Origin: Ophioderma brevispina
Lineage: Eukaryota > Echinodermata > Ophiuroidea > Amphilepidida > Ophiodermatidae
Assembly: GCA_023653785.1 (NCBI GenBank)
Contig: JAMKCH010001648.1
Location: 88,439-152,438 of the forward strand
Length of the DNA stretch: 64,000 nucleotides
Direction: 5' to 3'
Positions within the stretch are counted from its first letter, which is position 1; each line of letters opens with the position of its first letter. A model generated the notes under the pieces. The model had not been told where the DNA came from. It did no database searches and saw nothing but the letters and a program-made list of their open reading frames with translations. A program made the translations under genes and the position numbers. Below, piece after piece: positions 34,500 to 46,714 of this stretch.

Positions 34500-34785
34500 C
34501 AAATTGGTGACATTTATTCAATGACCTCCAATGACATTAATGACCTATAATGACCCCAAAATGCTAAGATACCCTACTAACAGTAAGCTTTAAGAAACAA
34601 GCTTCATGGTTCCAGGCTTTATTTGATACCACACATGATAGGTTTCTGAGGAATTTTTCACTTTTTACATAATTAAGCACTATGCAAAAGGGGGAGGGCC
34701 ATATGACGTCATTAATATGGAGGTCCGATTTTTGGGCACCCCTTCTAATTTTGCCTTGTAAACCCCAAGGAATGTTGTGCAAGTT
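34500..34785 (-). repeat. Dispersed repeat, minus-oriented member of an inverted pair
   Basis: Inverted relative to 31530-31790, about 2.7 kb apart. Shared words are the same; indels separate them. Non-coding. Confidence 0.7.
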
Positions 34786-34835
34786 TCATGCTTTGTCTAA
34801 AGCACGATGTTTATACTACACTAAAATTCCGTTGT

Positions 34836-35030
34836 AGAAGTAACCATTGTCTCGGCGTACTCAATAAGCCGGGACAAGGTGACAATAGGGCAATCGATCA
34901 GTTGACTCTTTACCGCAACATTAGTTTTCACAATCACGCTTATTTCGGTTATCGTCCTATGGAGCCCCGCGCCGGGACTATGGCTCCCACCGGACTATAT
35001 CTGCGTTCACACCGGTTCCTGTTCAGAAAC
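34836..35030. repeat. Dispersed repeat of about 190 bases, copy 2
   Basis: Direct partner of 27768-27960, with small indels throughout. Confidence 0.75.
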
Positions 35031-35219
35031 AATTGTTTCAATGCAAAAAGAATTTGTAGTCAAAATGTGTCAGGAATCACTAATCGTCATGATAGTACTT
35101 GTCAACGGTCACAGAGAGAATGAGCGTCCGTTGAAACATTTTGATCATTTTTAATTCGTTGCAGAATAAAATGGTACTTTCAACGTCGAATTATTTACTT
35201 CTGCCACGAAGCAGTGAGA

Positions 35220-36200
35220 CACGGCCTATAAATCAAACGAGAGATAGATGGTGTTGCTTTGTAGAGAATGTAAAATGTGATGTGAAACCATAGGACCGTG
35301 CCCAGAATGGTGCTGAGAGTGGGTGCAAAATATAGATGCGGATGAGGACCAAACAACTGGATGTGATGTGCAATTTAACAGAATGGTTATTTATGGGGTT
35401 GCACCAAGGGTTGGCTTTGGGCCCTTTCTTGTTGGAATGGTAATTACAAGTTGCCAGACAGAGGTGTAAGATAGACGGACCCTGTGGACTATGAGAGTTG
35501 CTGATAATAAAGTTATATGTAGTGAGAATAGGGAGTGGCAGAGTTAGAGTTGGAAAAGGAAAGTTTAACTGAAAGAAGACGTGAAATTATAGGAGGAGCA
35601 AGACATAATATACGTATGAGAGGGGGCGGGGGAGTTGGGTGATTGTTGAAAGCTTGAGGGTGTGAGGAGACTGCCAGAGGTGATGTGTTTAAGTATATGG
35701 ATCCCGATATGGATCAATAGTCCACAGTGATGGAGGTTGTAACAGGGAAGTAAAGAAGAGGGTTGCACCGCATGAGGGTGGAGTTGGTGGAGGAGAGTGA
35801 CATCTGCCAATATTAAAAGGATTTGTCTAAAGGTTAAAATGAAAAAAGGTTATAAGACTGTAATGATGGCAGTGTGCATGGTTTGGAGGAAGAATAAAAG
35901 CCCAACCAAAGACTAGGAAACGGATCTAGAGGTTGCAGGGGTTTCATTGATATGAACAAGAGGACCCCAAATTAAAAAATAAGTTGTGGGAGGGTCAGCA
36001 AAGGTTGAATTGTGGATAAAGTGAGAGAGGGTAGTCTGAGTTGGTTTGGGATGTCCAAGAAGGGAGCTGGGTAGAAGAAGAATAAGGAACAGAAAAATGT
36101 TGAGGAGTGAGTTGCTGTGGTAGGTTATGATGTTGTGAGAACGACTGAGGAGAATACAGCCAATAGAGGTGTAACCACCCATGATGAATTTATGTTAAAA
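35220..36200 (+). pseudogene. Non-LTR retrotransposon reverse-transcriptase relic
   Basis: Plus-strand pieces in several frames follow the order of a LINE RT: VGLHQG.LALGPFLL (the GLxQGSxLSPxLF block), then an ICSENREW piece, VRRLPEVMC, a WWRRVTS piece, KVKMKKGYKTVMMAV, and LSWFGMSKKGAG. The ADD catalytic box is destroyed. The purine richness makes the opposite strand look open (35565-35810 and 35913-36182), but those are shadows. Heavily decayed. Confidence 0.6.
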
Positions 36201-36491
36201 AATAGGTGTATACCAAAATATCCACTCCAAATCTGGCCTCCAATTCATAACCTTCGCCTTTTCCTAAAAAAATAGTCTCTATATGCTAACAATGCTGAAT
36301 TTATCTCTCTTTGTTTACTAGTTTTCCACATTTCACGATTAGGAAGACTATTTTGAAAGTGCCCATCTCGCAGATAGTCTTAAAAATCAGTATTGTGGCC
36401 TCTCCAAGCCCAAAGTTTCTGTATTTTGTTCTTATATAATTGATTCATGTTGTTTTTGTTTTCTCTTCTTTCCCCTTTTTCTCTCTTTCAG

Positions 36492-36545
36492 GTTTGTTAA
36501 GTTTCTTATTCATACTGGAGAGGACATGACATCTTTATTTGCCTG
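36492..36545 (+). CDS. TRPC-like gene, exon at the S1 entry (atypical)
   Basis: A 54-base exon with a strong pyrimidine tract (CTTTCCCCTTTTTCTCTCTTTCAG region) and donor GTAATT. Only one frame is open: after completing a codon it reads FVKFLIHTGEDMTSLFA. The FVKFLIHT part matches the TRPC PFIKFICHT block just before S1. Where the hydrophobic S1 should follow, the residues are polar (GEDMTS). It ends with 2 bases that join the G of 38718 to give Trp. Phase does not fit the exon ending at 23759, so something between is missing or altered. Confidence 0.65.
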
Positions 36546-38717
36546 GTAATTATATCCGTGTCAAGTGAGGGATCACGCCAGAAGTGCAAATAATAACCAA
36601 CTAGCGGTACTTTTTACACATAGGTACTGATATAAGTAACAGTAACAACCACACCATGCACCACCAATGTCATGCACCACCACCACCACCATGGCACCAC
36701 AACCGCATGCACCACCAAAGTAAGGACAACATAAGAAAATAATACAATGGAAAAACAATAAAAATCGAAATAATAATAACAAAAACAAATGCAACAACTG
36801 CAAATAAAACCCCCCAAAACTGAAAAAAATAAAAGAAAAAACAAAGCAAAAAACGACATAACAACACCAAAAACCACAAATAAAAAAAAACATTACACAA
36901 ACACAACTAAAAATGCTTCCAAACAACAACAATGGGAACAAAAAAACCAAACAAACACAAAACACAAGAAACAACAAAAAAACCAAAAAAAACACCACCC
37001 AAAAACAAAACAACAACAAAAACAAAAGGAAAACAACACATGGAACCACTACACAGGACAAAAACCAAAATGTACACCACCACAACCCCACCAAACAACA
37101 GAATACAACAAGATGCACCACAAAACTCACATACACAATGAACCGACCACCATTACACCAAATATCACAATGCACCAACAATACCACTACACCACCACAT
37201 AAATTACACACAACAACAATTGCACACCATACACCCATGCATTACGCATGGACCCTACACCACCACCACCACAGACCACCACCACCCACCAAACACGTCC
37301 ACCACTCTAAACTTCACCACACAAAGTTAACCCTATCCAGTGATATAGTGGAGGGTATATGCTTTTTTTTATTATATTGTAAAAGTAGCACTTTTTTTGC
37401 CTATCCATGGGATACATAAAAATACAAGATTTATAAAAATCAAAAACAAAATTTTCCCACAGAAGGGAAGAAATAAAACTTACTCCATCCAACTTCTTAA
37501 GCTAAAATTATGCTTTTTTTAAAATTCAAAACATCCATAAAAAGTGCAAAAAAATTTACCACCTTTGGTTGACAAAGAAATAAGTTCTGTCTGAACTAAA
37601 CCTCCATGCCTCAGAATCCAGTGGTCCACCCCTAACCTAACGTTTGTGTAGCTAGTAGTGCATGATCTTATCTTTATCAGGACTTTAAAAAAATGACAGA
37701 AAATGAGAGCTGTTTGGATTCAACATTTCCCTGCTTCCCCATCAAATGGCAGCAATATGAATGGGGGTAATGGGAGGTTATTTCACAATGGGTTTTTGAT
37801 CAGGTTCAAATGTTTTTTTATGCCAAAGCCAACGACCTTGCAAAAGGTAAATGAGATTGTTTTACAGCTGTTGAAAGGTCATCTCCGGGTGGTGGGAGGG
37901 GGTGATGTGTAGGTAAGGCTGTTAAGACCCCTAATTTTAACAGTGCGTCACACAAAGAACCATAATATTTTGAAAAACGTCACCCATATGATCCCATTAA
38001 TTTTTTGGAAAATTTGACACTACAGATCAGACCCCCTATTTTGGGGGAAAAATTTTGAAAAAATATTCACCAAATCCCTATTTTGGGTAAAAATTTTGCG
38101 AAATTCGTCACCCAAAAACCCCTCTTATTTGGGGGAATTTTGGCTATCTCTCACCAAAAGACCCCTATTTTTTTTTAGTTCTCTGTCCCGGATGCCCCTG
38201 GGTTTGGAAGAACCCGACCAACCCCCCCCATTTTATTATGACAAAACACGATGTAAACAAAACATCAACAGCAACACACTTTGCACTTTTGACAACTATT
38301 TTTTATACCAATGACCCTAATCTGTGAAATTTTACAAAATTTAATTGTGGGCAAAAAGGATTTTTCTTAAAATCCAGTTAAAACACATCTAGCTATGGAG
38401 AATGGGCATATAGAAGGCGCTTATAAAAAAAATCATATGGCAAGATTACCGCAAGGGGTTTTTATAATTTTTTAGAGGTAAAAGCTCTTGTATGTCCCTA
38501 CTTTATGTCAGTTGTCAAATTGTGTCACACTGATAAAAATTGCTCTAAAAATAAGACGCGGTTATCATGGGGTCAAACAGCTGTTGGGTTATGAACACCA
38601 TCACTTATTCCAATGCCAGTACGAGACTTTACCTGTAAATAGGCAAATTCCACTGACACCTTTTACCTCTTCTAGAATTAACTAAATTTTTGACCAAGTA
38701 AATTTTTGATATTCCAG
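36546..38717 (+). other. Intron (2.2 kb) with an extreme A/C tract
   Basis: Contains the A/C-only low-complexity tract at 36650-37320. The remainder (37330-38717) has several phrases repeated loosely, such as CCCTATTTTGGG.AAAATTTT (about 38033-38100), and no recognisable exon. Confidence 0.65.
36650..37320. repeat. Cryptic low-complexity tract, nearly pure A and C on the plus strand
   Basis: About 670 bases built from ACC, AAC, CAA and AAAAC words with almost no G or T on the plus strand. It produces a spurious long minus-strand reading frame (Val/Phe/Cys/Leu-rich) and a plus-strand Asn/Lys/Thr-rich one. Neither has domains; both are composition artefacts. It starts about 100 bases downstream of the donor of the 36492 exon. 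Confidence 0.85.
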
Positions 38718-38855
38718 GTTTGCCATGGAAGCTGCAAAGAAACTTTTTGAAGATGGTTCTGATGAAAATATTATCAAATGGACGCATTTAATTGACATGT
38801 GTCATCATCTTGTACAACCAGTGCATTTTGGACAGAAGTGGCTGGCTCACATCAG
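38718..38855 (+). CDS. TRPC-like gene, exon resembling the S2-S3 linker (divergent)
   Basis: A 138-base exon bordered by ATTCCAG and GTAAAT, open in the frame set by the previous exon. It reads FAMEAAKKLFEDGSDENII then KWTHLIDMCHHLVQPV and GQKWLAHI. The first part can be aligned with the family S2-S3 linker (EVKQLWDxGLQEYLxDxWNxIDF): shared K-[KQ]-L, an acidic residue, G, E and ID spacing. Hydrophobic helices S2 and S3 are not evident. It could instead be an exon of another gene. It leaves 2 bases, which do not fit the phase-0 exon at 44220, so at least one exon is missing. Confidence 0.55.
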
Positions 38856-41800
38856 GTAAATAATAAATCATGTTTATAGATAATTAAAGGGCTCACTGGG
38901 AACCATTTTCAAGAAAATATGAACTTTCTTCAATTTGCGCACAAATTCTAGTCTAGGCCATTGGAAGAACACCCAGGATAATTTTACACAGAAAAATAAA
39001 AATGCCCAAAAGCAGATATGGACCATAATAAGAGGCTCTAAAGAAATCCAGGTAATGTAGGCTATCTTTAAAGTGACCAGGGGGGAGATTTTTTAAGGAT
39101 ATGAATTCTCTCAAATTCACTGGATCGGTTGTAGAACACTTACCGAGAACGTTTGGAAGGTTTATTGGACAAAAGGTGCAAAAGAAAACCGCAAACCTTG
39201 GTTTCAAATTGCCGCTATCGTAAGTCGTTTCCCATAGAAAACCATGCTTGACTTTCTCTTTTTTATGCGTGAATGACAGAAACTACTAAATAATCATCTG
39301 ATTACATAAAGACGGCGATTCGCGTATCACTTCAGGTGTGATCTATACATTGGAAGCATTCCAAATATGTAAAAAACCTAGGTCGAGAAAAATGGGGGCC
39401 TTCTTTCTGGAAAACTCCACATGTCTCTGTAGTTTGCTGTACCTTTAATCAACAAATGGTCTATTACATGAATATCATAGATCGTACTTAGATATTAAAC
39501 CCACAAAGGTCACAGAACTGTCAAATAAGATGCATGCCTGAGAATCAACTCTGGAGTGTGTTTTCCTGGTTACATGCCATTTCCCCATTGTCTGCTGAAT
39601 TAATGTCCTGAACCCTTTTTGGGGACCGGTCTGTGACACTTGTTTTTAATATCAATGAGTACGAGTCTATGATAGTCATGTTAATTTAGATGTTTTGTTG
39701 ATTAAAGTTATGCATATAATAAAAAAGGCATATAAAGCAAATATGTGATAGTACATGTATGAGAATCCAAGAAATAGCTGCCTTAGGTTTATCTGTTTTT
39801 GGGGGTATATTAGAATATTGCAAAAATATCCCTACATCAAAGTTCATACTGCATTTTCTTTGTGAACCTCATCATGAAAATTAATTTTTTAACTTGGTGT
39901 CAAAGCTGCCTTTTTGGAGTGTTGGGTATTTTTGAAATTGAAAATACCGGTTCTGGCCCCGGCAGGAAGTTTATAGTTTTCATAGGTTTCACAGTCATGT
40001 TGCAAAAATTAAGAACATGGCCTCCCATGGCCCAGATCCAATCACATGCTGTCTGAAAGTCCTCATTTATTATTGACCAAAACCAAAATAAAAAGTTTTT
40101 GACAAGTGAGTTTGGAAGACTATATCTCTGGTGAGCTTGTTTTAACACAAAAATGAAACTTTTGAGGGCCCATATGGACAAGATTCATGCCAATGGATTT
40201 TCATGATTTTTTTCCGAAGTTAATAGCTTTGCATTGTATCCTACATATAAAAATAAGAGACCATTTGCACAGGGTTTCCAACAGCTGTGAAATGTTGGTT
40301 CATTTGAATTTGTTGGACGCTGATAGGAATACAAAAGTATATGGGAAATGTGTTGTGAGATGTATTGACAGATGCAAAAAAGAAGAAAAAACAATAACAA
40401 ATCATCAAAATTAGTTAGTTATATTCAGTGCATAACCACCTTTTGGGGGGGGGGGGGGGAAAAGGGAGGCCAACATATAGTTCAGGGGCAAGTATAATAT
40501 TAATGATATATATATGTTATTTGGTGTGTGTGTGTCAAAAAGGAATAAATCCATGGGAAAACTAAAGGGGCAGGATTTCCCTCACAGGGGCGTTTCCCCC
40601 GTTAGCTACTGTTATTTCAGGGAGAAACTTGTTTCCCTTTGTAGAACTTGTTTTTTGTTTTGGGTGGGTTAATAAGCCAAAACATTCGTGAAGTCAAAAG
40701 CAATGATATCTTGAAGAAACAAAGGGTAGACAAGTACTTCAATCAACCAGTTTTACTGTATCAAATTACAAACTTTAAAAGTGAATAATTGTTGCGTGTG
40801 TTATTTTTTGCACTTCTGCAATTTTTGTAGCATTTTCACTGGTTTTAAATTCGCTTTTTTCAGTCTATCCACATTGACTACACATCAAACTAAACGTTTT
40901 TTCTATGTTCGTATTTCGCGCTTGTTCAGAAGTGTGTGAAAAGCGCAAAATTAGTGCCGAAATTCCACTTTGGAGTAACCCCATATTTTGTTTTTTATAG
41001 ATCTCCAAGAGACGCCAAATATCGCCTGGAGTTGCAGCAAGATCTCTAAGGACTCTTCCCCATCCAAAGCTCTCCATGAACCAGTGCTTTCCTCTTCGGA
41101 CTTGAGCATATTAATGGATTGTCCTTTGGCACAGAGTTTGATAGCACTTGCCATTAGTGCACAGCCGTCAGATTAGAGCAAGCGAGCTGGCAGAGAGCGT
41201 CGGAGGAGAGAGGGGGACAAAGTCTTGTGGTGGTACAAATCAGGCAGGATAGAAACTTTTTTTTTTTTGTTGATGTCTAGGCACTGAAGTCTAATGATCC
41301 TAGGGTGAGTTTCATGATGGAAGTAGAAGGGGCATAATTGACCCAATCTTTTCTGTACAGCTCATCAGTCCCTTTGCAGGGCCTGCAGGGGTGTGTGCCC
41401 TGCCCAAAGTCCACAAAAGGGGCAAAGGTCCACTTGTTTGCTGTAAAAATTTTTTGATATATAAAAAAATCAGGGAAAAAAATTGTCAAAATTTCCATTT
41501 TTGGTGATGAGGTGTTCAAAGTCCCAAAAAGGACCATTTTCGAGTATTAGGCAGAGCCTTATCAGATTTTTATTTGATTTGAAACAAAAAAACAAAAAAA
41601 CCGAAAATTAAAAAATTTTTTAAACTTTTAACATCCAATCCCTTTCTTGTCAAAATTTTTCTATAATTTTGGACTTTTTATACAAAAAAAATAGCTAAAA
41701 GTGGTACCATTTGTCTGCTTATGCCAACAGTTCAGATTATATTAATTCTCACTTTTTTTAGATAAGTCTACCAAGAGCATGTTCTATCCCATTTATTACT

Positions 41801-43214
41801 TTTGGCATGTGGGTTGGAGAAACAAGACCTTTTTCAGGCCCTGTGTGTATTGAAAGACCTGAACTAAGGGCATATCTCTATTCTAAGTTTGTGTCCAGAA
41901 GTTCTCTTTTGGTTTGGTCCTCTCTGTGTATCCCTGCTTCTCAATTCCCTGGCAACGTGAGTGAAGCCATTTCCGCCTAAGGTGTCCCCACGATGGCTGC
42001 CACCGACATCGCAAATTTTGCATCCCTTACATTAAAACTCTTTATTGCCTTCCCCGGGGTATGACTCAATCTATGCACCAATGAAGCTGCCTATACCGCG
42101 GGCATTACACAAGGCAATGGAGGGTGTTCAAAAGGAGCTTGCAGAGTAGGTTGCATGGGGGTATTTTGTCTCTAAGCAGGATTTTTAGCATTTTTCCTTA
42201 GGAAATTACCCTTTTTTGATTTAACCCTACGTTTTGTGTTGCGATTGGTACATCTTATTTTTCTACAAAGTCTTGCATGTGGCATCCCGATTTTACTTCA
42301 GAATTTAAAGGCAGACTCAGTTTTTGGATAATTTGTGTTGTGTAGTATAAAAACAACATCTAGAACTACAGAGATAAGTCATTTTAACACATGATAGATG
42401 TTTTGGCCCTACCTTGGAAATTAATCTATACCCTTCTCAATTAATTTCTGCATGGTTTCATTTGAAAGCTTTTCATCTTCCTTAGTAAAACCAACATTGA
42501 TTTGGGTGTTACTTGGTTTTGCATCTAAGGGAGACCTGGACATTGATACAGGCCATAACCTTATGAAGTTTCAGCTGGAATATTGCTGTAGGCCCTCTAC
42601 CAGTTGTAGGTGTTGTTGTATGCTTAACTACTATTGCTATTATGGGATCTACTTATACACAGTAGAGGTAAGGGACACATAGGGATTCCACACCAGTACA
42701 TAACATGAGAAACAGTAAGTCCACCCCACTGCAATGAGTTGGGTTTTTTTGGTGACCCTGCCTAAGTATACCTACAAACTGAGAGAAATGGCTAGATCTG
42801 GGTGCACATCATGGTTGCTATCAATATTAAAGTATAAAATCTGTAGAATATCAAAAAGGTTTTCATTTAATGTTATTTGCTCTGCAACCTTTTAACCCGT
42901 ATTTTTACAGGGAACACCTGACTGAAAAAGTGCTGTTGGTATGACCTCCAGGGTCCCGGTGCATTCTAGTCTTCACGGTTTTTCCCCAGTAGTTTGAATT
43001 TGGGTACTATACCCTTCATGATTGATTAGGTAGGAGATATTATGGATCTTCAAGCAGAATGTTGCTTTAAGGTCTGAGATGTTCCATTGAGAGCAAATGA
43101 AACGTTTCATCTCGCCCATTTTTTACAGAACGAATGGGACTCATTATTTAGTGGTGAAACCTAGGGAATTTTTTTGTAGCTGTGTGTGTCCTGTGTATCT
43201 GTGGTGTGTTGTCC

Positions 43215-43420
43215 GAGAAGATTCAGTAGCTCCCACAATGCATTGCTTCCATTGTAAGTTTTTGTACAGTAGTCATGTGAACGTTAGAGATGAACCACCT
43301 TAAAATGCAAGTTTGTGATCGTTACTGTCCATTTAGTCCATTTTCATTACTAACGATTTCCCATCAGATTGTCAAAAACCTCCATTGGCAGCATGCATTG
43401 TGGCAGCACTGAATCTTCTC
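43215..43420. mobile_element. MITE with GAGAAGATTCAG ends, copy 1 (206 bp)
   Basis: The left end GAGAAGATTCAGTAGCTCCC and the inverted right end (GAGAAGATTCAGTGCTGCC when reversed) are terminal inverted repeats that continue through CACAATGCAT. A second copy at 58728-58943 shares both ends and interior words (AAACTTGCATTTTAAG in the opposite sense). Non-coding. Confidence 0.8.
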
Positions 43421-43906
43421 TTGTGTGTGCCTGTGGTAAAATGTTGACCCCGGTCCGTAACCAGATTTTTTTTAGGGGAGGGCGATTTTCTTTTTTTCAA
43501 AAGGGGCTAATTTTCACAATTGCAAAGGGGGTGGGGAAATTTGACAAACAAGTGGACCCTTTTACTGCAGATCTGGAACTCGGGCGGGTTGTTTGAAGAG
43601 TATGCGATATGAAAAGGAAAGGGGATTGAGGAGATAAACATTTTTATCAATTTTTCGACATGACGGCGATGAAATAGCCCATTTGTAGATGTTTGTCCAG
43701 TTTTGAGTATGATATCCCACCAAAAGTCACATTCTAACATCCTGTTAATTTGAATACCCTAGCGGAGACTGAAAAACAAATTTGATGCCCTATGTGAGAC
43801 CAACAGAAATATTTTTTTAAAAATTGATACCCTGTATTGCAAGTCTCTACTCTAGATCTGCCCAGGGTAGTTTATACCAATAGTAATACCAAGTTACCCC
43901 TCTGGG

Positions 43907-44091
43907 CAGTGGCGTAAACAGCGGGGAAGGGGAGGTTCAGGGGGAAAGTGTCCCCTGCTCAGAACCCCCCCCCCAAACCAAGTGTTTGTACAGTGTCTAT
44001 GGAGAAGGACCCAAATTCGCCCCCTCAGAAAAGGCCTCGGCACACCCTCTGCCCGCCTTCCCCCATTTGCAAAGGTCTGGTTATGCCACTG
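43907..44091. mobile_element. hAT-like MITE, copy 2 (185 bp)
   Basis: Ends CAGTGGCGTAAACAG ... CTGGTTATGCCACTG. Flanking octamers CCTCTGGG (43899-43906) and CTTATGGG (44092-44099) agree at 6 of 8, consistent with an aged 8-base target duplication. The interior is C/G-rich with runs of C. It lies 128 bases upstream of the TRP-box exon. Confidence 0.8.
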
Positions 44092-44129
44092 CTTATGGGA
44101 CTCCACCATGTATTCTCAATTCAAAATAA

Positions 44130-44435
<306 letters not shown>

Positions 44436-45054
44436 TAAGGGAGTGTCATATTCTTTGAAATTAGGCCAAATAAAAAGCAAGTTTATCTCAGAAGATAGCA
44501 TGCATTGCTTTTAAAATTGGTTTTTAGTGCATTATTTTTTTTTAGGTTTTTACTCACTTGCTCAAAAATTTTGAAAAAAAAACATTTAACAAAATCAAAC
44601 AACTAGACAAAACAATTTATGGGTATCCCAATACCAGCCTGAACTAGTTAATAATTTATGCACATAACATGTAATGAATATGAAACACCAATGACCCAGC
44701 ACTGTCTGACTGCAGGTCACATCAAACTACCTTATTATGACTGCAGCACTCGGCATGTGGACTGCTCATCACATGCTCAAATGTTCTGTGTGCATGGAGA
44801 ATTGTACTGCAGTTGAAGCAGAAATTATACATTGCCAATATATTTTATGTTTAACAACCAGCAATGTTACTGTAATGGGAAACTGCTTGTTCTTTGGAAT
44901 GTAAGATTAAGTGTCAGGTTTTGTGTGTAATTTCTTCACAAAATGAAAATGTAAAAATACCGGTAGTTTCTAACGACATGCCGCAGGCAATAATATAGCA
45001 CGATTTTCACATTATACATACATGGTATGTAAAATTAGAAATTTAGGTGATCTC

Positions 45055-45725
45055 AAATTGCAGTAAATGAACATTTTAATCAGACCAGATACTGGTATAA
45101 CTCAAGTATGCACATTTAATCAGACCAATACTGGATCTAGATAAGGAATGAGCATGTAATCAGCCATATCTGGATATACAACTAAACATAATCAGTGTTG
45201 CTCAATCAGCAAATTCGAAAAATCATCAAAATCAGATTTTAGCAAGACTGTAAAGTACAGTACCTACCTAACATACCCTGCCAAATGATAAGACCAGAAG
45301 CAACCTATAGGACAGAACGAGATTTTAGTCAAATTACTGTCCGTACGGGACACTATATACTACACACAATTGAATGGAGAATGTATCTTGGAACACTGCC
45401 GTTTCTTCCTTCCTTTCTTTTCAATTCTACATCTGGAAGGTACCTTATGAGAATTCTACAGACTTATCCTTCATTCTTGAGCTTATCCTTTCCTGCAAAT
45501 TTCACATATTTTTCAAATCACTGATATTGTGTCTTAAGGTACTGAACCTGTTAAGCAGACCATATACTGGATTATAGACTAGGGTATGAACATGTTAATC
45601 AGACCAGATACTGGATATACACAAGGTAATTAACATGTTAATCAGAGACCATAACTGGATTAGACTAAGGTATGAAACATGTTAATCAACCAGATACTGG
45701 TCTAGACTAGGTTTGAATTTAAGTA
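45055..45725. repeat. Degenerate minisatellite, about 42-base unit, in two blocks
   Basis: Units of the form AATCAGACCAGATACTGGAT plus CTAGACTAGGTATGAACATG recur about 3 times at 45070-45190 and about 4 times at 45545-45715. The region between them (45190-45545) is unrelated, so the array was split or arose twice. It is in the intron 44406-46672. Confidence 0.8.
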
Positions 45726-45886
45726 AATGTTGTGGATATGGAAAAACATTGGATTTATCATTTTTGTACACTAATGTCAGTGTTGGTGTTGCAAGTAGGA
45801 GTATAGCCTTGGATGATGTTTGGGGAGAAATGACACTAATGGTTAAATGTTAACCTGGTAAGTGTATGTGATGTTGGTGATAGTTG

Positions 45887-45978
45887 TGTGTATGTGTTTG
45901 TATGTATAGGTTTGCATATGTGTGTGTCCAGTGTGTGTGTGTGTGAGTGTGTGTGTGTGTGTGTGTGGGGGGGGGGGG
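45887..45978. repeat. (GT)n microsatellite followed by a G run
   Basis: Interrupted GT/TATG repeats ending in GTGTGTGTGT and about 10 G. It causes apparent open frames on both strands that are not genes. Confidence 0.9.
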
Positions 45979-46672
45979 TTATAGCATTCATAGCAGAAAT
46001 TAGACTATACTGTATAGCTGAGATAAGATATGCCCATCTGTTTATGGAAACCGAGTCAATTGCACCAATGTACAGACATTTCTTTTTGACTGACCACACA
46101 AAGTTGTGGTCCGGTTGTAGAACCTTTCCGCCAGTTTCCCCCCCCCCCATATTTTTTAAAATTTAAATCAAAAATTTACACCTTTAGGATAAAAATTGCA
46201 AAATTAATGATTTTCCTCTCCTCCACCCCCCTCTCCCCCCATGCACACACAATTAAAATTTCTGGTTTCACCACTGAGTAAAGACATGTCAAAATGTGGT
46301 GCACCAATCTAAGCCAATTGTACTAAATAAGGAATTGTGTGCTAAACCAATCAGGTCTGTTACTAGGTAGGGGCAGTGGGCCCCCAAAATATATATATAT
46401 ATAAAAAGACTAAAGTAAGAGTGGAGCAAGCACAAAATGGAGTTATGCTTATTTATGAAAAAAGGGTAGAATTTTGGTAGAAAAGTCCACTTTTGCCAAA
46501 TTTGGGAAAGTTCCATTTAAAAAAAATGCCCCTCTAAAAAATCCTGGTTATGGGCCTGTTCCCAATAGGATTTTTACAAGGGCTGGCCTAATGTTAATTG
46601 TTATGAAGAATTTCCATCAACATTTTAAGTTTGTAATGTGAATATTTTCAAATTTCCACCTTTTTCTCACAG

Positions 46673-46714
46673 GCAAGGATGGCACGTGAAGTTGCTGATG
46701 AAAGACATTACAAG
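46673..46714 (+). CDS. TRPC-like gene, 14-codon exon
   Basis: Bordered by TTTTTCTCACAG and GTAATT, phase 0/0, reading ARMAREVADERHYK. It joins in frame with the exons on both sides to give KARMAREVADERHYK-TVLKTLVGRYV. In the family this is the short stretch before the YQxVMRxLVxRYV helix. Conservation is modest, but frame continuity and good splice sites support it. Confidence 0.7.

Larger units (their letters stand above)
23760..36491 (+). other. Intron (12.7 kb) rich in repeats
   Basis: Holds a non-LTR relic at 23900-24410, poly-A near 24920, a long direct repeat pair (26700-27480 and 29020-30940), a 190-base direct pair (27768-27960 and 34836-35030), a hAT-like MITE (28771-28967), an inverted dispersed pair (31530-31790 and 34500-34785), and an RT relic (35220-36200). 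The stretches 24941-26700 and 31800-34500 show no element or exon that can be supported. Phase mismatch between the flanking exons implies a small exon or indel is missing here. Confidence 0.6.

Noticed and set aside
36573..37419. Long open frames on both strands (221 codons minus, 168 and 137 codons plus)
   Set aside because: They lie wholly in the A/C-only tract; the peptides are Val/Phe/Cys/Leu or Asn/Lys/Thr low-complexity with no domain, a result of composition.
38888..39444. Possible TTAA-bounded element between two exons
   Set aside because: TTAA is present at both borders, but the ends share only AGG; not enough for an inverted repeat.
39862..40060. Plus-strand stretch QSCLFGVLGIFEIEN..RKFIVFIGF resembling a TRPC pore/S6 entry
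   Set aside because: The resemblance is short and gap-free only by eye; no convincing acceptor or donor borders it, and it does not continue into S6. Recorded as possible chance.
40865..41180. Minus-strand pieces (SEEESTGSWRALDGEES; GRVLRDLAATPGDIW)
   Set aside because: Two overlapping frames, neither recognised; likely an unidentified element relic. Not enough to call a gene.
41760..42160. Plus-strand piece PSPGYDSIYAPMKLPIPRAL.. ending near a GTAGGT
   Set aside because: It looks exon-like at one end but has stops close upstream and no match to the TRPC family or any family I recognise.
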